NCBI GenBank assembly: GCA_965214995.1
Contig: CBDCCT010000002.1
Span: 5,332,001 to 5,396,000 of the forward strand
Direction: 5' to 3'
Source of the DNA: CBDCCT01 sp965214995
GTDB taxonomy: Bacteria > Deinococcota > Deinococci > Deinococcales > Trueperaceae
Length of the DNA stretch: 64,000 nucleotides
Under the pieces are notes generated by a model. It worked only from the letters and a program-made list of their open reading frames with translations, did not search any database and was not told where the DNA came from. The translations under genes and the position numbers were made by a program. Shown piece by piece: positions 8,173 to 16,176 of this stretch (positions within the stretch are counted from its first letter, which is position 1; each line of letters starts with the position of its first letter).

Positions 8173-9162
8173 GTGACCGCGCCGACCACGCTACAAGACA
8201 AGCTCGGCATCTGCCAGTGGTTTCATTTCGAAGCTTACGAGGATGTAGAGCGCACGGTAGAACTTTTGCACGACCTGGGCGTTAAACACTTACGCACAGG
8301 TGTTTCCTGGGCTGACTACCACCGACCTGGCGGGCAGCGCTGGTACGACTGGCAGATGGAGACGCTTTCCAAGGCGGGGCTCGAGCTCCTCTTGTCGGTG
8401 TGGCATACGCCGCCCTCTCTGGCTGAAGGCGGGAGCTGCGCGGGGCCGCCCCGGAACTTGAAAGACTATGCGGATTTTGTCGATACGCTCATCAGGCGTT
8501 ATGGGAAGCAGTTTGGGGCGCTCGAGCTTTGGAACGAACCCAACAACCGCCTCAAGTGGGATTTCATCAACCACGACCCGCAGTGGGAAAAGTTTGGCAA
8601 GATGGTCGAGATGGCTGCCCACTGGGCGCGTCAGTGCGGCAAGAAGACGGTCTTAGGCGGGATGATTCCCGTGGACCCGCATTGGCTGGGGCTGATGCGT
8701 GGGTACGGCGTGCTGGAACACATCGACGTCGTCGCCATCCACGGCTTTCCGGGGATGTGGTGGAGTGACGCGCCCAACTGGGATTGGCATAGCCACTGGC
8801 AGGGCTGGGCGCACAAGGTAGCTACCACCGCCGACGCGGGCGAAGGAAGGCCCGTCTGGGTCACCGAAACGGGGCTCGCCACCTGGGATTTGAGCGAAGC
8901 GAGGCCCGCCAAGCACGCCCTACAGGTGAAGATGTTGGAGGACGCCGCGAGCGCGCCGACCGAGCGCGTGTACTGGTACTGCCTGCTCGACCTGCACCCC
9001 GAGCGCGCCGCCATCGAGGGCTTTCACGTGGACGAAAACGAGTATCATTTAGGTCTGGTCACACACGAAGGCGACCTCAAGCCCGCCTATCACCGTTTCA
9101 AGGAACTTCTCAGCCAGCTAACGCCCGCTCGTCAGCGCGTGGAGGATGAAACTACCCGCTGA
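8173..9162 (+). CDS. Clan-A glycoside hydrolase (beta-xylosidase-like)
   Basis: TIM-barrel glycosidase of 329 residues without a signal peptide, hence cytoplasmic. The acid/base is Glu122 in LELWNEPNN and the nucleophile Glu232 in VWVTETGLATW, in the order and spacing of clan GH-A enzymes. WADYHRPGGQRWYDWQ and the Trp-rich IHGFPGMWWSDAPNWDWHSHW probably form the sugar-binding cleft. The start is GTG at 8173, 13 bases after the previous stop; an ATG at 8165 opens only a three-codon frame. The family is not certain: GH39 and GH5-like enzymes share these motifs. The exact substrate cannot be read from the sequence. Confidence 0.72.
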   Translation: MTAPTTLQDKLGICQWFHFEAYEDVERTVELLHDLGVKHLRTGVSWADYHRPGGQRWYDWQMETLSKAGLELLLSVWHTPPSLAEGGSCAGPPRNLKDYADFVDTLIRRYGKQFGALELWNEPNNRLKWDFINHDPQWEKFGKMVEMAAHWARQCGKKTVLGGMIPVDPHWLGLMRGYGVLEHIDVVAIHGFPGMWWSDAPNWDWHSHWQGWAHKVATTADAGEGRPVWVTETGLATWDLSEARPAKHALQVKMLEDAASAPTERVYWYCLLDLHPERAAIEGFHVDENEYHLGLVTHEGDLKPAYHRFKELLSQLTPARQRVEDETTR

Positions 9163-9194
9163 GCCCGCACAATCTGAGGCGGCGCGGCTGCTTT

Positions 9195-10361
9195 TCACAC
9201 ACCTAGAAAGCCGAGGTATAGGTTCAGCAGCCCTTGCCCGTAGAGCAGCGCAATCACACCCCCGAGCGCCAAATAGGGGCCGAACGGCACCTGCCGGTTG
9301 CCGCTTACAAACTTGAGCACCACGCCGCCCACCGCGCCGAGCACGAAAGCGAGAAAAAGCGCGACGAAAAGGTTTTGCGGCCCCAGCAGCACGCCCAGCA
9401 CCGCGGCCAGCTTCACGTCGCCAAAGCCCATCGCAATGGGCTCGTCCTCTTCAGCGGTTTCCGCCATCTCGTTGGGTTGTAGCTCGGCCCGTTTTCCAAA
9501 ATCGCGCAGCCACCAGAACGCCGCGCCCAAAACGGCCACACCCCCCGCCGCCGCAAAAGAGCCGCGCAGGGCGCTCAAGGGGTCTATCCAAAGGTTCAGG
9601 CTCGCCAGGAGGAGCGCCGCAGCCCAGAGTAGGTAAATAAAGGGCTCGGGAAGGCGTAAGCTGCGTTTCGTGAGTAGATTGAGAACCAGAGACAGCGCCG
9701 CGGCGACGAGCCCCCAGCCCCAGCCACCCAGCGCGCCAAAGAGCGCGGCCACGTTGACCGTGTCCATCCCGACGGGCCAAAGCCGCTCTTGGGTATCGCT
9801 AAATCGTCTTAACACAAGGCCGCCGAGACGGTTGATGATGACAATAACGCCCGCGCCGAGCGCGCCGCCCAAAAGCGCGCCCTGGAGCGTCGGCAAACCG
9901 CTCGAGGGCGCGTACAAAAAAGTCCCGACGAGCCCCAAAACGACCGCGGGCAGCGTCAGCGCATCCGGCAGGATGTAATGGTCGATGTCGATAAGAGACG
10001 CGATAACCAGCACCGCGTAAACAGCCAAGAGCGGGAGAACGCTCGCCCCGTAAACGGTAAGCGGCCAGCGCAACGCCAGCCCCACGAAACCCGCCGCCAT
10101 GAGCAGTTCTATGACCGGGTAGCGCGCCGAGATGGCGGTGCGGCAACTCCGGCAGCGCCCCCGCAACCCCAGCCAGGAAAGGACGGGGACGAGCTCGAGC
10201 GCCCCCAGATTATGCCCGCAGTTCGGGCAGTGCGAGCCGGGGAACACGACGGACTCGCCCCGCGGCAGGCGGTAAATAACCACGTTGGCAAAAGAGCCGA
10301 TAAGCGCGCCCAACACGCCAATAAGCGCTACGGTAGAAAGCGTTAACACGGGCTGCATCAT
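9195..10361 (-). CDS. pilD: Prepilin peptidase (type IV leader peptidase), extended
   Basis: Aspartic membrane protease that cleaves and methylates type IV prepilin leaders. The N-terminal zinc-binding cytoplasmic loop has CPNC (45-48) and CRSC (70-73). The catalytic aspartates lie in SLIDIDHYILPD (Asp125/127) and in the GFGD motif (Asp315) of MGFGDVKLAAVLG. At 388 residues it is about 100 longer than the common 250-290. The extra length is a hydrophobic insertion between about residues 180 and 305 that separates the two catalytic motifs. It is convergent with the glycosidase gene. No pilin or assembly gene is nearby in this window. Confidence 0.92.
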   Translation of the reverse strand: MMQPVLTLSTVALIGVLGALIGSFANVVIYRLPRGESVVFPGSHCPNCGHNLGALELVPVLSWLGLRGRCRSCRTAISARYPVIELLMAAGFVGLALRWPLTVYGASVLPLLAVYAVLVIASLIDIDHYILPDALTLPAVVLGLVGTFLYAPSSGLPTLQGALLGGALGAGVIVIINRLGGLVLRRFSDTQERLWPVGMDTVNVAALFGALGGWGWGLVAAALSLVLNLLTKRSLRLPEPFIYLLWAAALLLASLNLWIDPLSALRGSFAAAGGVAVLGAAFWWLRDFGKRAELQPNEMAETAEEDEPIAMGFGDVKLAAVLGVLLGPQNLFVALFLAFVLGAVGGVVLKFVSGNRQVPFGPYLALGGVIALLYGQGLLNLYLGFLGV

Positions 10362-10597
10362 AGTCCCGCGGCGGGGTCCGTGCCTATGAGGTTTTGGGCA
10401 TCGGGCGGCTCGAGGCGTGTATCTGGTAGGTAGGCCACACCTTGGGGACGTGCTCGAGTCGCCGTGGAGGGAGCCTGTTCTTAAAGGCGAATCCCGTCAA
10501 ACTGTTAAGAGAAGCTGATGGGTAGTCAAGCACACACAGATGTAACCCACCACAAAACACACCCCACTCGGTCGGGACTTCTCACAAAGGGTGTTAG

Positions 10598-10603
10598 TAT
10601 ACT
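10598..10603 (+). promoter_or_regulatory. -10 box of a probable leaderless promoter
   Basis: TATACT lies six bases before the ATG at 10610, which would put the transcription start at or next to the start codon. No Shine-Dalgarno sequence is visible between them and the -35 region is weak. This arrangement is common for leaderless mRNAs in the Deinococcus-Thermus group. Confidence 0.65.
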
Positions 10604-10609
10604 CCTGCT

Positions 10610-11113
10610 ATGAAAAAATTCTCCATTTTTGCTCTCTCTTTAACTCTCCTCCTCGCGCTCTTTTGGCTGTCGTCCAACCTAACCGCGCAAGAAGAAGGCA
10701 CGCGCATCGTCTATGTAAACTCCCGCGAGGCCGTTGCGGCGCGTCCCGAGTCGGCGCAGATAGGCGAGCTTCAGGCACAGGCCGAGGCGGAGATAGGCGA
10801 CATTCAAGCCCAGTTGCAGGCGCTCATCGACAAGGTCAACTCCGGTCAGGACCTCACCACCCAAGAGCGTGAAACGGCGGCGACGCTTCAGCAAACACTC
10901 GTCGCCACTCAGCAGCGCTGGCAGCAAGACCTCGCCGCGGCGGCGGAGCCCGCGGTCGCCGCTGTACAGGCCGCCATCGAGGCCATCGCCCAGGAGAACG
11001 GCTACGACATCGTGTTAGACGGCAACGTGGCGGGGCAGTCGGGCATCAATCTTATCATCTACGCCGACGACAGCTTGAACATTACCCAGCAGGTGATCGA
11101 GCGCATTCGCTAG
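10610..11113 (+). CDS. OmpH/Skp-family periplasmic chaperone
   Basis: A 167-residue exported protein. Residues 1-26 are a signal peptide (FALSLTLLLALFWLSSNLTAQ). The rest follows the Skp/OmpH plan: an N-terminal beta strand (TRIVYVNSREAVAARPE), a long Gln/Ala-rich coiled coil (about 50-115) forming the tentacle, and a C-terminal strand region (ENGYDIVLDGNVAGQSGINLIIY). Skp proteins hold unfolded outer-membrane proteins, so its presence fits a diderm envelope. It appears monocistronic, with its own probable leaderless promoter. Confidence 0.85.
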   Translation: MKKFSIFALSLTLLLALFWLSSNLTAQEEGTRIVYVNSREAVAARPESAQIGELQAQAEAEIGDIQAQLQALIDKVNSGQDLTTQERETAATLQQTLVATQQRWQQDLAAAAEPAVAAVQAAIEAIAQENGYDIVLDGNVAGQSGINLIIYADDSLNITQQVIERIR

Positions 11114-11262
11114 TTTTACGCGTGTCACTGCTGCTTGCCGCTCTGTCTTAACGCGCAGTACGGTTTTTGCCAGCGTTCACCGCTTGCGGAGTGAGGCTGT
11201 CTGAAAACTTTTCCGGCAGTCTTTGCGCTTCTTCACCCACCGACGCTACACCTGGAAAACCA

Positions 11263-11296
11263 ATAAAAAACCTGAACTGTTGGGCGCAGTTCAGGA
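11263..11296 (-). terminator. Rho-independent terminator of the kelch gene
   Basis: Perfect 9-bp stem CCTGAACTG/CAGTTCAGG with a 7-base loop, followed on the minus strand by six U residues and AUU. It lies about 125 bases downstream of the kelch lipoprotein stop. Confidence 0.85.
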
Positions 11297-11420
11297 GGAG
11301 AGAGGCGGACGAAGTCCGTAATATTTATAGTGCCACACCCCCTCTCACAAGAACCTGATGCTTTTCTGACGGTTGTCTTACGCGCTCGCCCCCTCGCCAC
11401 GCGCGGAAACGGGAAAGCGC

Positions 11421-13709
11421 TTACTGGAGTCTACCCTCAAACGTCGTGTCGTTAAAGTTTCCGCCGCCCGAGAAAAGGACGGTGTGCCCGACCACGCCGC
11501 CCACACCCGCGCTTCGCTCGGCAGGCAAAGGGGTCAGGGACTTCCAGGAGTCCGTGGCGGGGCTGTAGGCCAACACGCTGGCTACGTGATTGCCGTGCGC
11601 CTTCTCTCCGCCGGCCACAATGATTTTGTCACCCACAACGAATGTGGACGACGACATGTGAGATAGGGGAAAGGGCAGATTGGCGGCTTTTGTCCAGGCA
11701 TCCGCCACAGGGTCGTAAACGTGGACCGAGGTTTGGTCCACAGCGCACTCCTCAAAACAGTGTTGACCGCCTATGGCGTAAATCTTGCCGCCAAAGGCGG
11801 CGTACGCCAGGTGACTTCGGGGATTGGGCAGAGGTGCTAAGCGTTCCCAGGCGGCACCATCCTCCAGCCGCAGCGCCCAATGGTCGCCCTTGTCCTTGCG
11901 TTTGGTGTCGGTCCCGCCGAAGAAGTGAAGCGTGCGGCCCAAGCGCACGAGCCCGCCCGAGCCGCGTGGCTCGGGCAGGGGCGGTAGGTCGTCGCTCCAG
12001 GTTCTTGTGTCGGTGTTGAACCTCCACACCGTGGTGGTGGCAACTTCGGTTCTGTTGCAGTTGGGTTTGTTGAGGTAGCCCCCGGCGAGATAGATGTCAC
12101 TGCCCTCTACCGCGACGCCCGCGTGGGTCCAGGGCACGGGCATGTCCGGCAGCCGCGTCCAGGAGTTCTTGGAAGGGTCATAAACGTCAGACCGCTTAGT
12201 TGTGCAAAAGGAGGTCCAGGAGGTGTAACCGCCAAACACGTAGAGTTTACCCTCAACGGTCGTGCCCTGCGCCTCGGTAACGGCGACGGGCGCGTCGGCG
12301 GCGTCTTCCCAGTTGATTCTGGTGAGTTTTGTCGGCGTGGGCTCGCAAGGGGTGAGGCTGTCCAGAGAGAAGACCTCGTGGACGTTGGTCGGCGCGCCGC
12401 CCGCCTGCTCTGCGCCGCCCGCGGCGATGTAGACGCCGCTGTTGCACACCGCCGCCTGAATCCCGTGGCGCGCGGTCGGCATGGGCGTCAGGGTGCGCCA
12501 GGTGTTGGTCTTGGTGTTGTACGCCTCAACGGTATCGTACGCCTTGCCCCCGCCCTCGCCGCCGATGGTGAGAATTTCTTCGCCCAATATGGCGGTCGCA
12601 AAACCGCCGCGCGGCGTCGGCAGGCTCGTGTCAAGAACGGACCAGGCTCCTGTGGCGAAGTCGAAAGCCTCGACGACGGGCGTGGTCGCGTTGATGGTGG
12701 TGTCGCGCCCGCCGATGGCGTAGAAGAGCCCGTCAACCACGGCGGCCTGGAAGTGGTCTCTGGGTGTCGGCATGTCCGTAAGCGTGTCCCAACTGTCAGT
12801 GGCAGGGTCGTAGACGTCAAACCAGCCAACGGCCTTCCCCTCATGAAGGCCGCCCGCGTAGTAGATGCGACCGTCGTAAACAGCCACCCCGCCCGCACCC
12901 CGGCCCCGCCCATCCGGCATAGCGGCACCCTGTGTAAATGTGTCGCGCCCTGGGTCGTAGATGTGTACCGTGCTTACCGCCGGTTCGGGCCAGCCGGCGA
13001 GTCCGCCGATATAGTAGATTTTCCCCCCGACCACCACACCCTGGATGTGGTCCAACCTTTTAGGCAGGGGCTTGACCGTGCTCCACGCATCGGTCGCGGG
13101 ATTGTAGACCTCGTGGAGCATACTGCCCCCCGCGAGGTAAAAGAGGCCGTTGACCTGGACATAAGAAACTTCCTGCCGCGCTTCCGGACTCCGGGCGAGG
13201 ATTCTCCACTCACCCTTTTGGGCCTCTTCGCCGCCCCCGCTACCCGGTTCGTCGTCCGCTTCCTCAACGCTAAACGCCAGCGTCAGGGGCGTTCCCGCCT
13301 CTCCAGCCGCGTCCGGCTCGCTGTAAGGCGTGACCGTCAGCGTGTGGCTGCCTGCAGACAGCGTCCAGGCGGAATCGTCGGCACCCTCGTCGCCTGCAAG
13401 GGTATACGGCAAGGCGTTGTCAACAGAGGCGACACCGTCTAAGTTAAACCCCACGCTGCCCACCGTTTCCGGTTCTGTGCGGGCCACGATGTCAAGGTTT
13501 GGCGGCAGCGTTGTAAGCTCCAGCGTGTCGCCGTCACTCAGCGGCCCGACGGCCTGGTCGGTGTCGGCATCGTATAAAGTCAAGGTTTCCACAAGGGCGG
13601 CTTCCGGCGCTACCACAGGTGGTTCGGTGGTTTCGTCCGCAGGGCCGCAAGAAACCAAGGCGGCGAGCAGCAGAAACGTAGACGCTTTTTCCAGAAACGA
13701 TTTATGCAT
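11421..13709 (-). CDS. Kelch-repeat lipoprotein
   Basis: Secreted lipid-anchored protein of 762 residues. The signal peptide ends in the lipobox LVSC (Cys21). Residues about 40-150 form a beta-rich module (LELTTLPPNLDIVARTE, WTLSAGSHTLTVTPY). From about 165 to the end there are ten or more kelch repeats of the type VYDPATDSWDTLTDMPTPRDHF plus YAIGGR. A non-kelch linker near 445-475 splits them into two blocks, suggesting two beta-propellers. The function is unknown; cell-surface kelch propellers usually bind ligands or glycans. It has its own terminator and is transcribed alone, convergent with the Skp gene. Confidence 0.87.
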   Translation of the reverse strand: MHKSFLEKASTFLLLAALVSCGPADETTEPPVVAPEAALVETLTLYDADTDQAVGPLSDGDTLELTTLPPNLDIVARTEPETVGSVGFNLDGVASVDNALPYTLAGDEGADDSAWTLSAGSHTLTVTPYSEPDAAGEAGTPLTLAFSVEEADDEPGSGGGEEAQKGEWRILARSPEARQEVSYVQVNGLFYLAGGSMLHEVYNPATDAWSTVKPLPKRLDHIQGVVVGGKIYYIGGLAGWPEPAVSTVHIYDPGRDTFTQGAAMPDGRGRGAGGVAVYDGRIYYAGGLHEGKAVGWFDVYDPATDSWDTLTDMPTPRDHFQAAVVDGLFYAIGGRDTTINATTPVVEAFDFATGAWSVLDTSLPTPRGGFATAILGEEILTIGGEGGGKAYDTVEAYNTKTNTWRTLTPMPTARHGIQAAVCNSGVYIAAGGAEQAGGAPTNVHEVFSLDSLTPCEPTPTKLTRINWEDAADAPVAVTEAQGTTVEGKLYVFGGYTSWTSFCTTKRSDVYDPSKNSWTRLPDMPVPWTHAGVAVEGSDIYLAGGYLNKPNCNRTEVATTTVWRFNTDTRTWSDDLPPLPEPRGSGGLVRLGRTLHFFGGTDTKRKDKGDHWALRLEDGAAWERLAPLPNPRSHLAYAAFGGKIYAIGGQHCFEECAVDQTSVHVYDPVADAWTKAANLPFPLSHMSSSTFVVGDKIIVAGGEKAHGNHVASVLAYSPATDSWKSLTPLPAERSAGVGGVVGHTVLFSGGGNFNDTTFEGRLQ

Positions 13710-14022
13710 AAGTCTTCTACCTCAAGCGTTTGGTTTAGCATCCCCTACTCGGCTAATCTCGAGGCTCAATGCAAGAAAACGAGTACAGAAATATCATTTC
13801 TAAGCCGGTATCGGTTCATGCTGTTTGCAACGGTCCGCGGCACTAAGATCCACTCTTCACAAGACTTGTCAGACTTGTCGTCGCGCTAGAGACAGTCCAC
13901 TCGAGGAAAAGTCTCTATAACTGCCACAACCAAAGATTGCGCGTCAAGCCCGACTGTGGTAAAACCGTCCTCCTTAGCTGTATACCTGACAACCTACGCG
14001 CTTAACGTAAATTTGTTCACCC
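13710..14022. other. Intergenic region between kelch and epimerase-like genes
   Basis: This 313-base spacer must hold the kelch promoter and the 3' end of the epimerase transcript. The only structures seen are a short direct repeat (AGACTTGTC twice near 13862-13880) and scattered AT-rich stretches. No convincing terminator or promoter pair was found. Confidence 0.4.
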
Positions 14023-15003
14023 TTAACGCCCCTGCGGCACAAAGGCGTAAACCGGCTCGGTGTGGGGCGGCGTCTTTAAAGACTGGAAGTAGGATACGGT
14101 CTTCTCAATGCCGTAAAGAAGCGAGCGTTGCGGCTTCCAGCCCAACAGCGTTTGGGCCACGCGGATGTCGGGCTTGCGCTGCTTGGGGTCGTCCTCCGAG
14201 GAGGGGCAGAACTTGATTTCCAAGGCCGGGTCGATGTGCTGGCGGATGATCTCGGCAAAGCGCAAGATGGTGTACTCGTCGGGATTGCCTAGGTTCACCG
14301 GGTCATGATAGCGCACGTTCATGAGAGAAACGATACCCCTGACCAGGTCCGTCACATACTGGAACGAGCGCGTCTGCCGACCGTCGCCGTAGATGGTCAG
14401 CGCCTCGCCCCGGAGCGCCTGGTTGATAAAGTTGGTCACGACGCGCCCGTCGTTGGCGCGCATGCGCGGGCCGTAGGTGTTGAAAATGCGGATGATGCGC
14501 GTGTCGAGCCCGTGGTGGCGGTGGTACGCCATCGTCATTGCCTCGGCGTAGCGCTTGGACTCGTCGTAGCAGCTGCGCACGCCGTTGGGGTTGACGTGGC
14601 CCCAGTAGGTTTCGGGCTGCGGGTGGACGAGCGGGTCGCCGTAGACCTCGCTGGTGCTGGCGAGGAAGAACTTGGCCCCGTGGGCCTTGGCGAGCTCGAG
14701 CGCGTTCTGCGTCCCGTGCGCCCCGACCATGAGCGTCTCGATGGGGAACTGCTGGTAGTGAGGCGGCGAGGCCGGCGAGGCGAAGTGGAGCACCCAGTCG
14801 AGGCGCGGTCCCCGGTAAGAAATCCCCTGCGACACGTCCGCCTCGATAAACGAAAAGGCGGGGTCGGAGAGAAAAAGTTGCGTATTACGCTTTTGACCGC
14901 TTATATAGTTGTCGACGCCGACCACGGTGTGGCCCTCGGCGAGAAAGTGTTCGACTAAGTGACTACCAACAAAACCAGCGCTACCCGTAATGAGAATGTT
15001 CAT
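14023..15003 (-). CDS. UDP-glucuronate decarboxylase-like NAD-dependent epimerase/dehydratase
   Basis: Short-chain (extended) dehydrogenase of 326 residues acting on a nucleotide sugar. The Rossmann glycine motif is GSAGFVG at 7-13. The catalytic residues are Tyr146 and Lys150 in SCYDESKRYAE, with the Thr/Ser in ASTSEVYGDP near 115-122. LHFASPASPPHYQ and FNTYGPRMRANDGRVV are typical of UDP-glucuronate decarboxylase (UDP-xylose synthase). dTDP-glucose 4,6-dehydratase is the main alternative. It likely supplies nucleotide sugars for surface polysaccharide. It is monocistronic and divergent from the liv cluster. Confidence 0.85.
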   Translation of the reverse strand: MNILITGSAGFVGSHLVEHFLAEGHTVVGVDNYISGQKRNTQLFLSDPAFSFIEADVSQGISYRGPRLDWVLHFASPASPPHYQQFPIETLMVGAHGTQNALELAKAHGAKFFLASTSEVYGDPLVHPQPETYWGHVNPNGVRSCYDESKRYAEAMTMAYHRHHGLDTRIIRIFNTYGPRMRANDGRVVTNFINQALRGEALTIYGDGRQTRSFQYVTDLVRGIVSLMNVRYHDPVNLGNPDEYTILRFAEIIRQHIDPALEIKFCPSSEDDPKQRKPDIRVAQTLLGWKPQRSLLYGIEKTVSYFQSLKTPPHTEPVYAFVPQGR

Positions 15004-15284
15004 CTCGTCACTCCTTTAGGACATTGTGCCGTAAATTCGCACCCGGCGAGGTACAAGCGTCACGAAACATGATCAGTGGATTCTGCCCCCTTGATATGCG
15101 AACTTACGAGAGAGAACGTTACTGAGGAGCTGGCCATAAGCGTCAGCCATCCTCGTAACGTTATAGCACACGAAAGGAAAGAAATACATAGTCACTGCTG
15201 AACCTGCCCCGCGCCGCGCGGGTTGATTAAGGCGTGATTAAGGGACGTGTGTGGGCTTTGGGCGTCCTTCGTCTCACGGTGCGG

Positions 15285-15315
15285 TTGGCACTCCTTTCAG
15301 ACCACCTGATATACT
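15285..15315 (+). promoter_or_regulatory. Candidate promoter of the liv/acyl-CoA synthetase cluster
   Basis: TTGGCA (15285-15290) and TATACT (15310-15315) lie 19 bases apart, about 60 bases before the GTG of livG. The spacer is slightly long. The remaining intergenic sequence (15004-15284) shows nothing else recognisable. Confidence 0.45.
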
Positions 15316-15375
15316 TACGCTCACACCCCGGGCGGCGACAAACCGCAAAGAAAGCAGGACAAGGAAACTGATGAC

Positions 15376-16176
15376 GTGCCTCCGCAGCTAGTCGTAAAAG
15401 ACCTGACGCTCTCGTTTGGCGGCCTTAACGCGTTGTCCAACGTGTCGCTCTCGGTCCTTCCCGGCACCATCACCTCAATAATCGGCCCCAACGGGGCGGG
15501 TAAAACGAGCCTACTCAACTGCGTATCGGGCTTTTACACCGCGACGCGCGGCTCCATCCTTTTTGAGGAACACAAGCTCACGAACGCGAGCCCGCACCAG
15601 ATTTCCAAGCTGGGCGTCGCCAGAGCGTTTCAAAATATCGAGCTTTTCTCCGGGATGTCGGTGCTCGATAACCTCATGCTGGCGCGGCACACGCACCTGA
15701 AGTACAGCTTTGTGGAGTCGCTCTTTTTCTACGGGCGCGCCCGCAAGCAGGAGGCCGAAAACCGCGCGTTTGTGGAGGGCGTCATCGACTTTATGGAGCT
15801 CGGCCCGGTGCGCAAGGCCACCGTGGGCGAACTCGCCTACGGCGTGCGCAAACGCGTCGAGATGGCGCGCGCGCTCACCTTAGAGCCCAAGCTGCTCTTG
15901 TTGGACGAGCCGATGGCGGGCATGACTTTAGGCGAAAAGGAGGACATCGTCCGCTTTATTCTCGACATCAAGGAAGAAGGCGTGACGGTGGTGTTAATTG
16001 AGCACGACTTGGGGGTGGTGATGGACATAAGCGACTGGGTGTTCGTGCTCGATTTCGGCGAGCGCATCGCGGCGGGGCCGCCCGCGGTGGTGGCGCGAGA
16101 CCCCGCGGTGATCGAGGCGTATATCGGTGACGCCGGGGGAAGCGTAGAGGCCGTTGGGGACGAGGTGGCGCTGTGA
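15376..16176 (+). CDS. livG: Branched-chain amino acid-type ABC transporter ATPase LivG
   Basis: ABC ATPase of 266 residues, LivG type. Walker A is GPNGAGKTS (37-45), Q-loop Gln86 in FQNIEL, Walker B LLLLDEP with Asp177/Glu178, and His in VVLIEHDLGVVMDI. The signature region reads LAYGVRKRVEMARAL, a diverged LSGGQ that is normal for LivG. The start is GTG at 15376; the ATG five bases upstream is out of frame. Its stop overlaps the start of the acyl-CoA synthetase. Together with livH and livM it forms an importer of the hydrophobic amino acid/carboxylate class. The LivF ATPase and a binding protein are not in the window. Confidence 0.88.
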   Translation: MPPQLVVKDLTLSFGGLNALSNVSLSVLPGTITSIIGPNGAGKTSLLNCVSGFYTATRGSILFEEHKLTNASPHQISKLGVARAFQNIELFSGMSVLDNLMLARHTHLKYSFVESLFFYGRARKQEAENRAFVEGVIDFMELGPVRKATVGELAYGVRKRVEMARALTLEPKLLLLDEPMAGMTLGEKEDIVRFILDIKEEGVTVVLIEHDLGVVMDISDWVFVLDFGERIAAGPPAVVARDPAVIEAYIGDAGGSVEAVGDEVAL

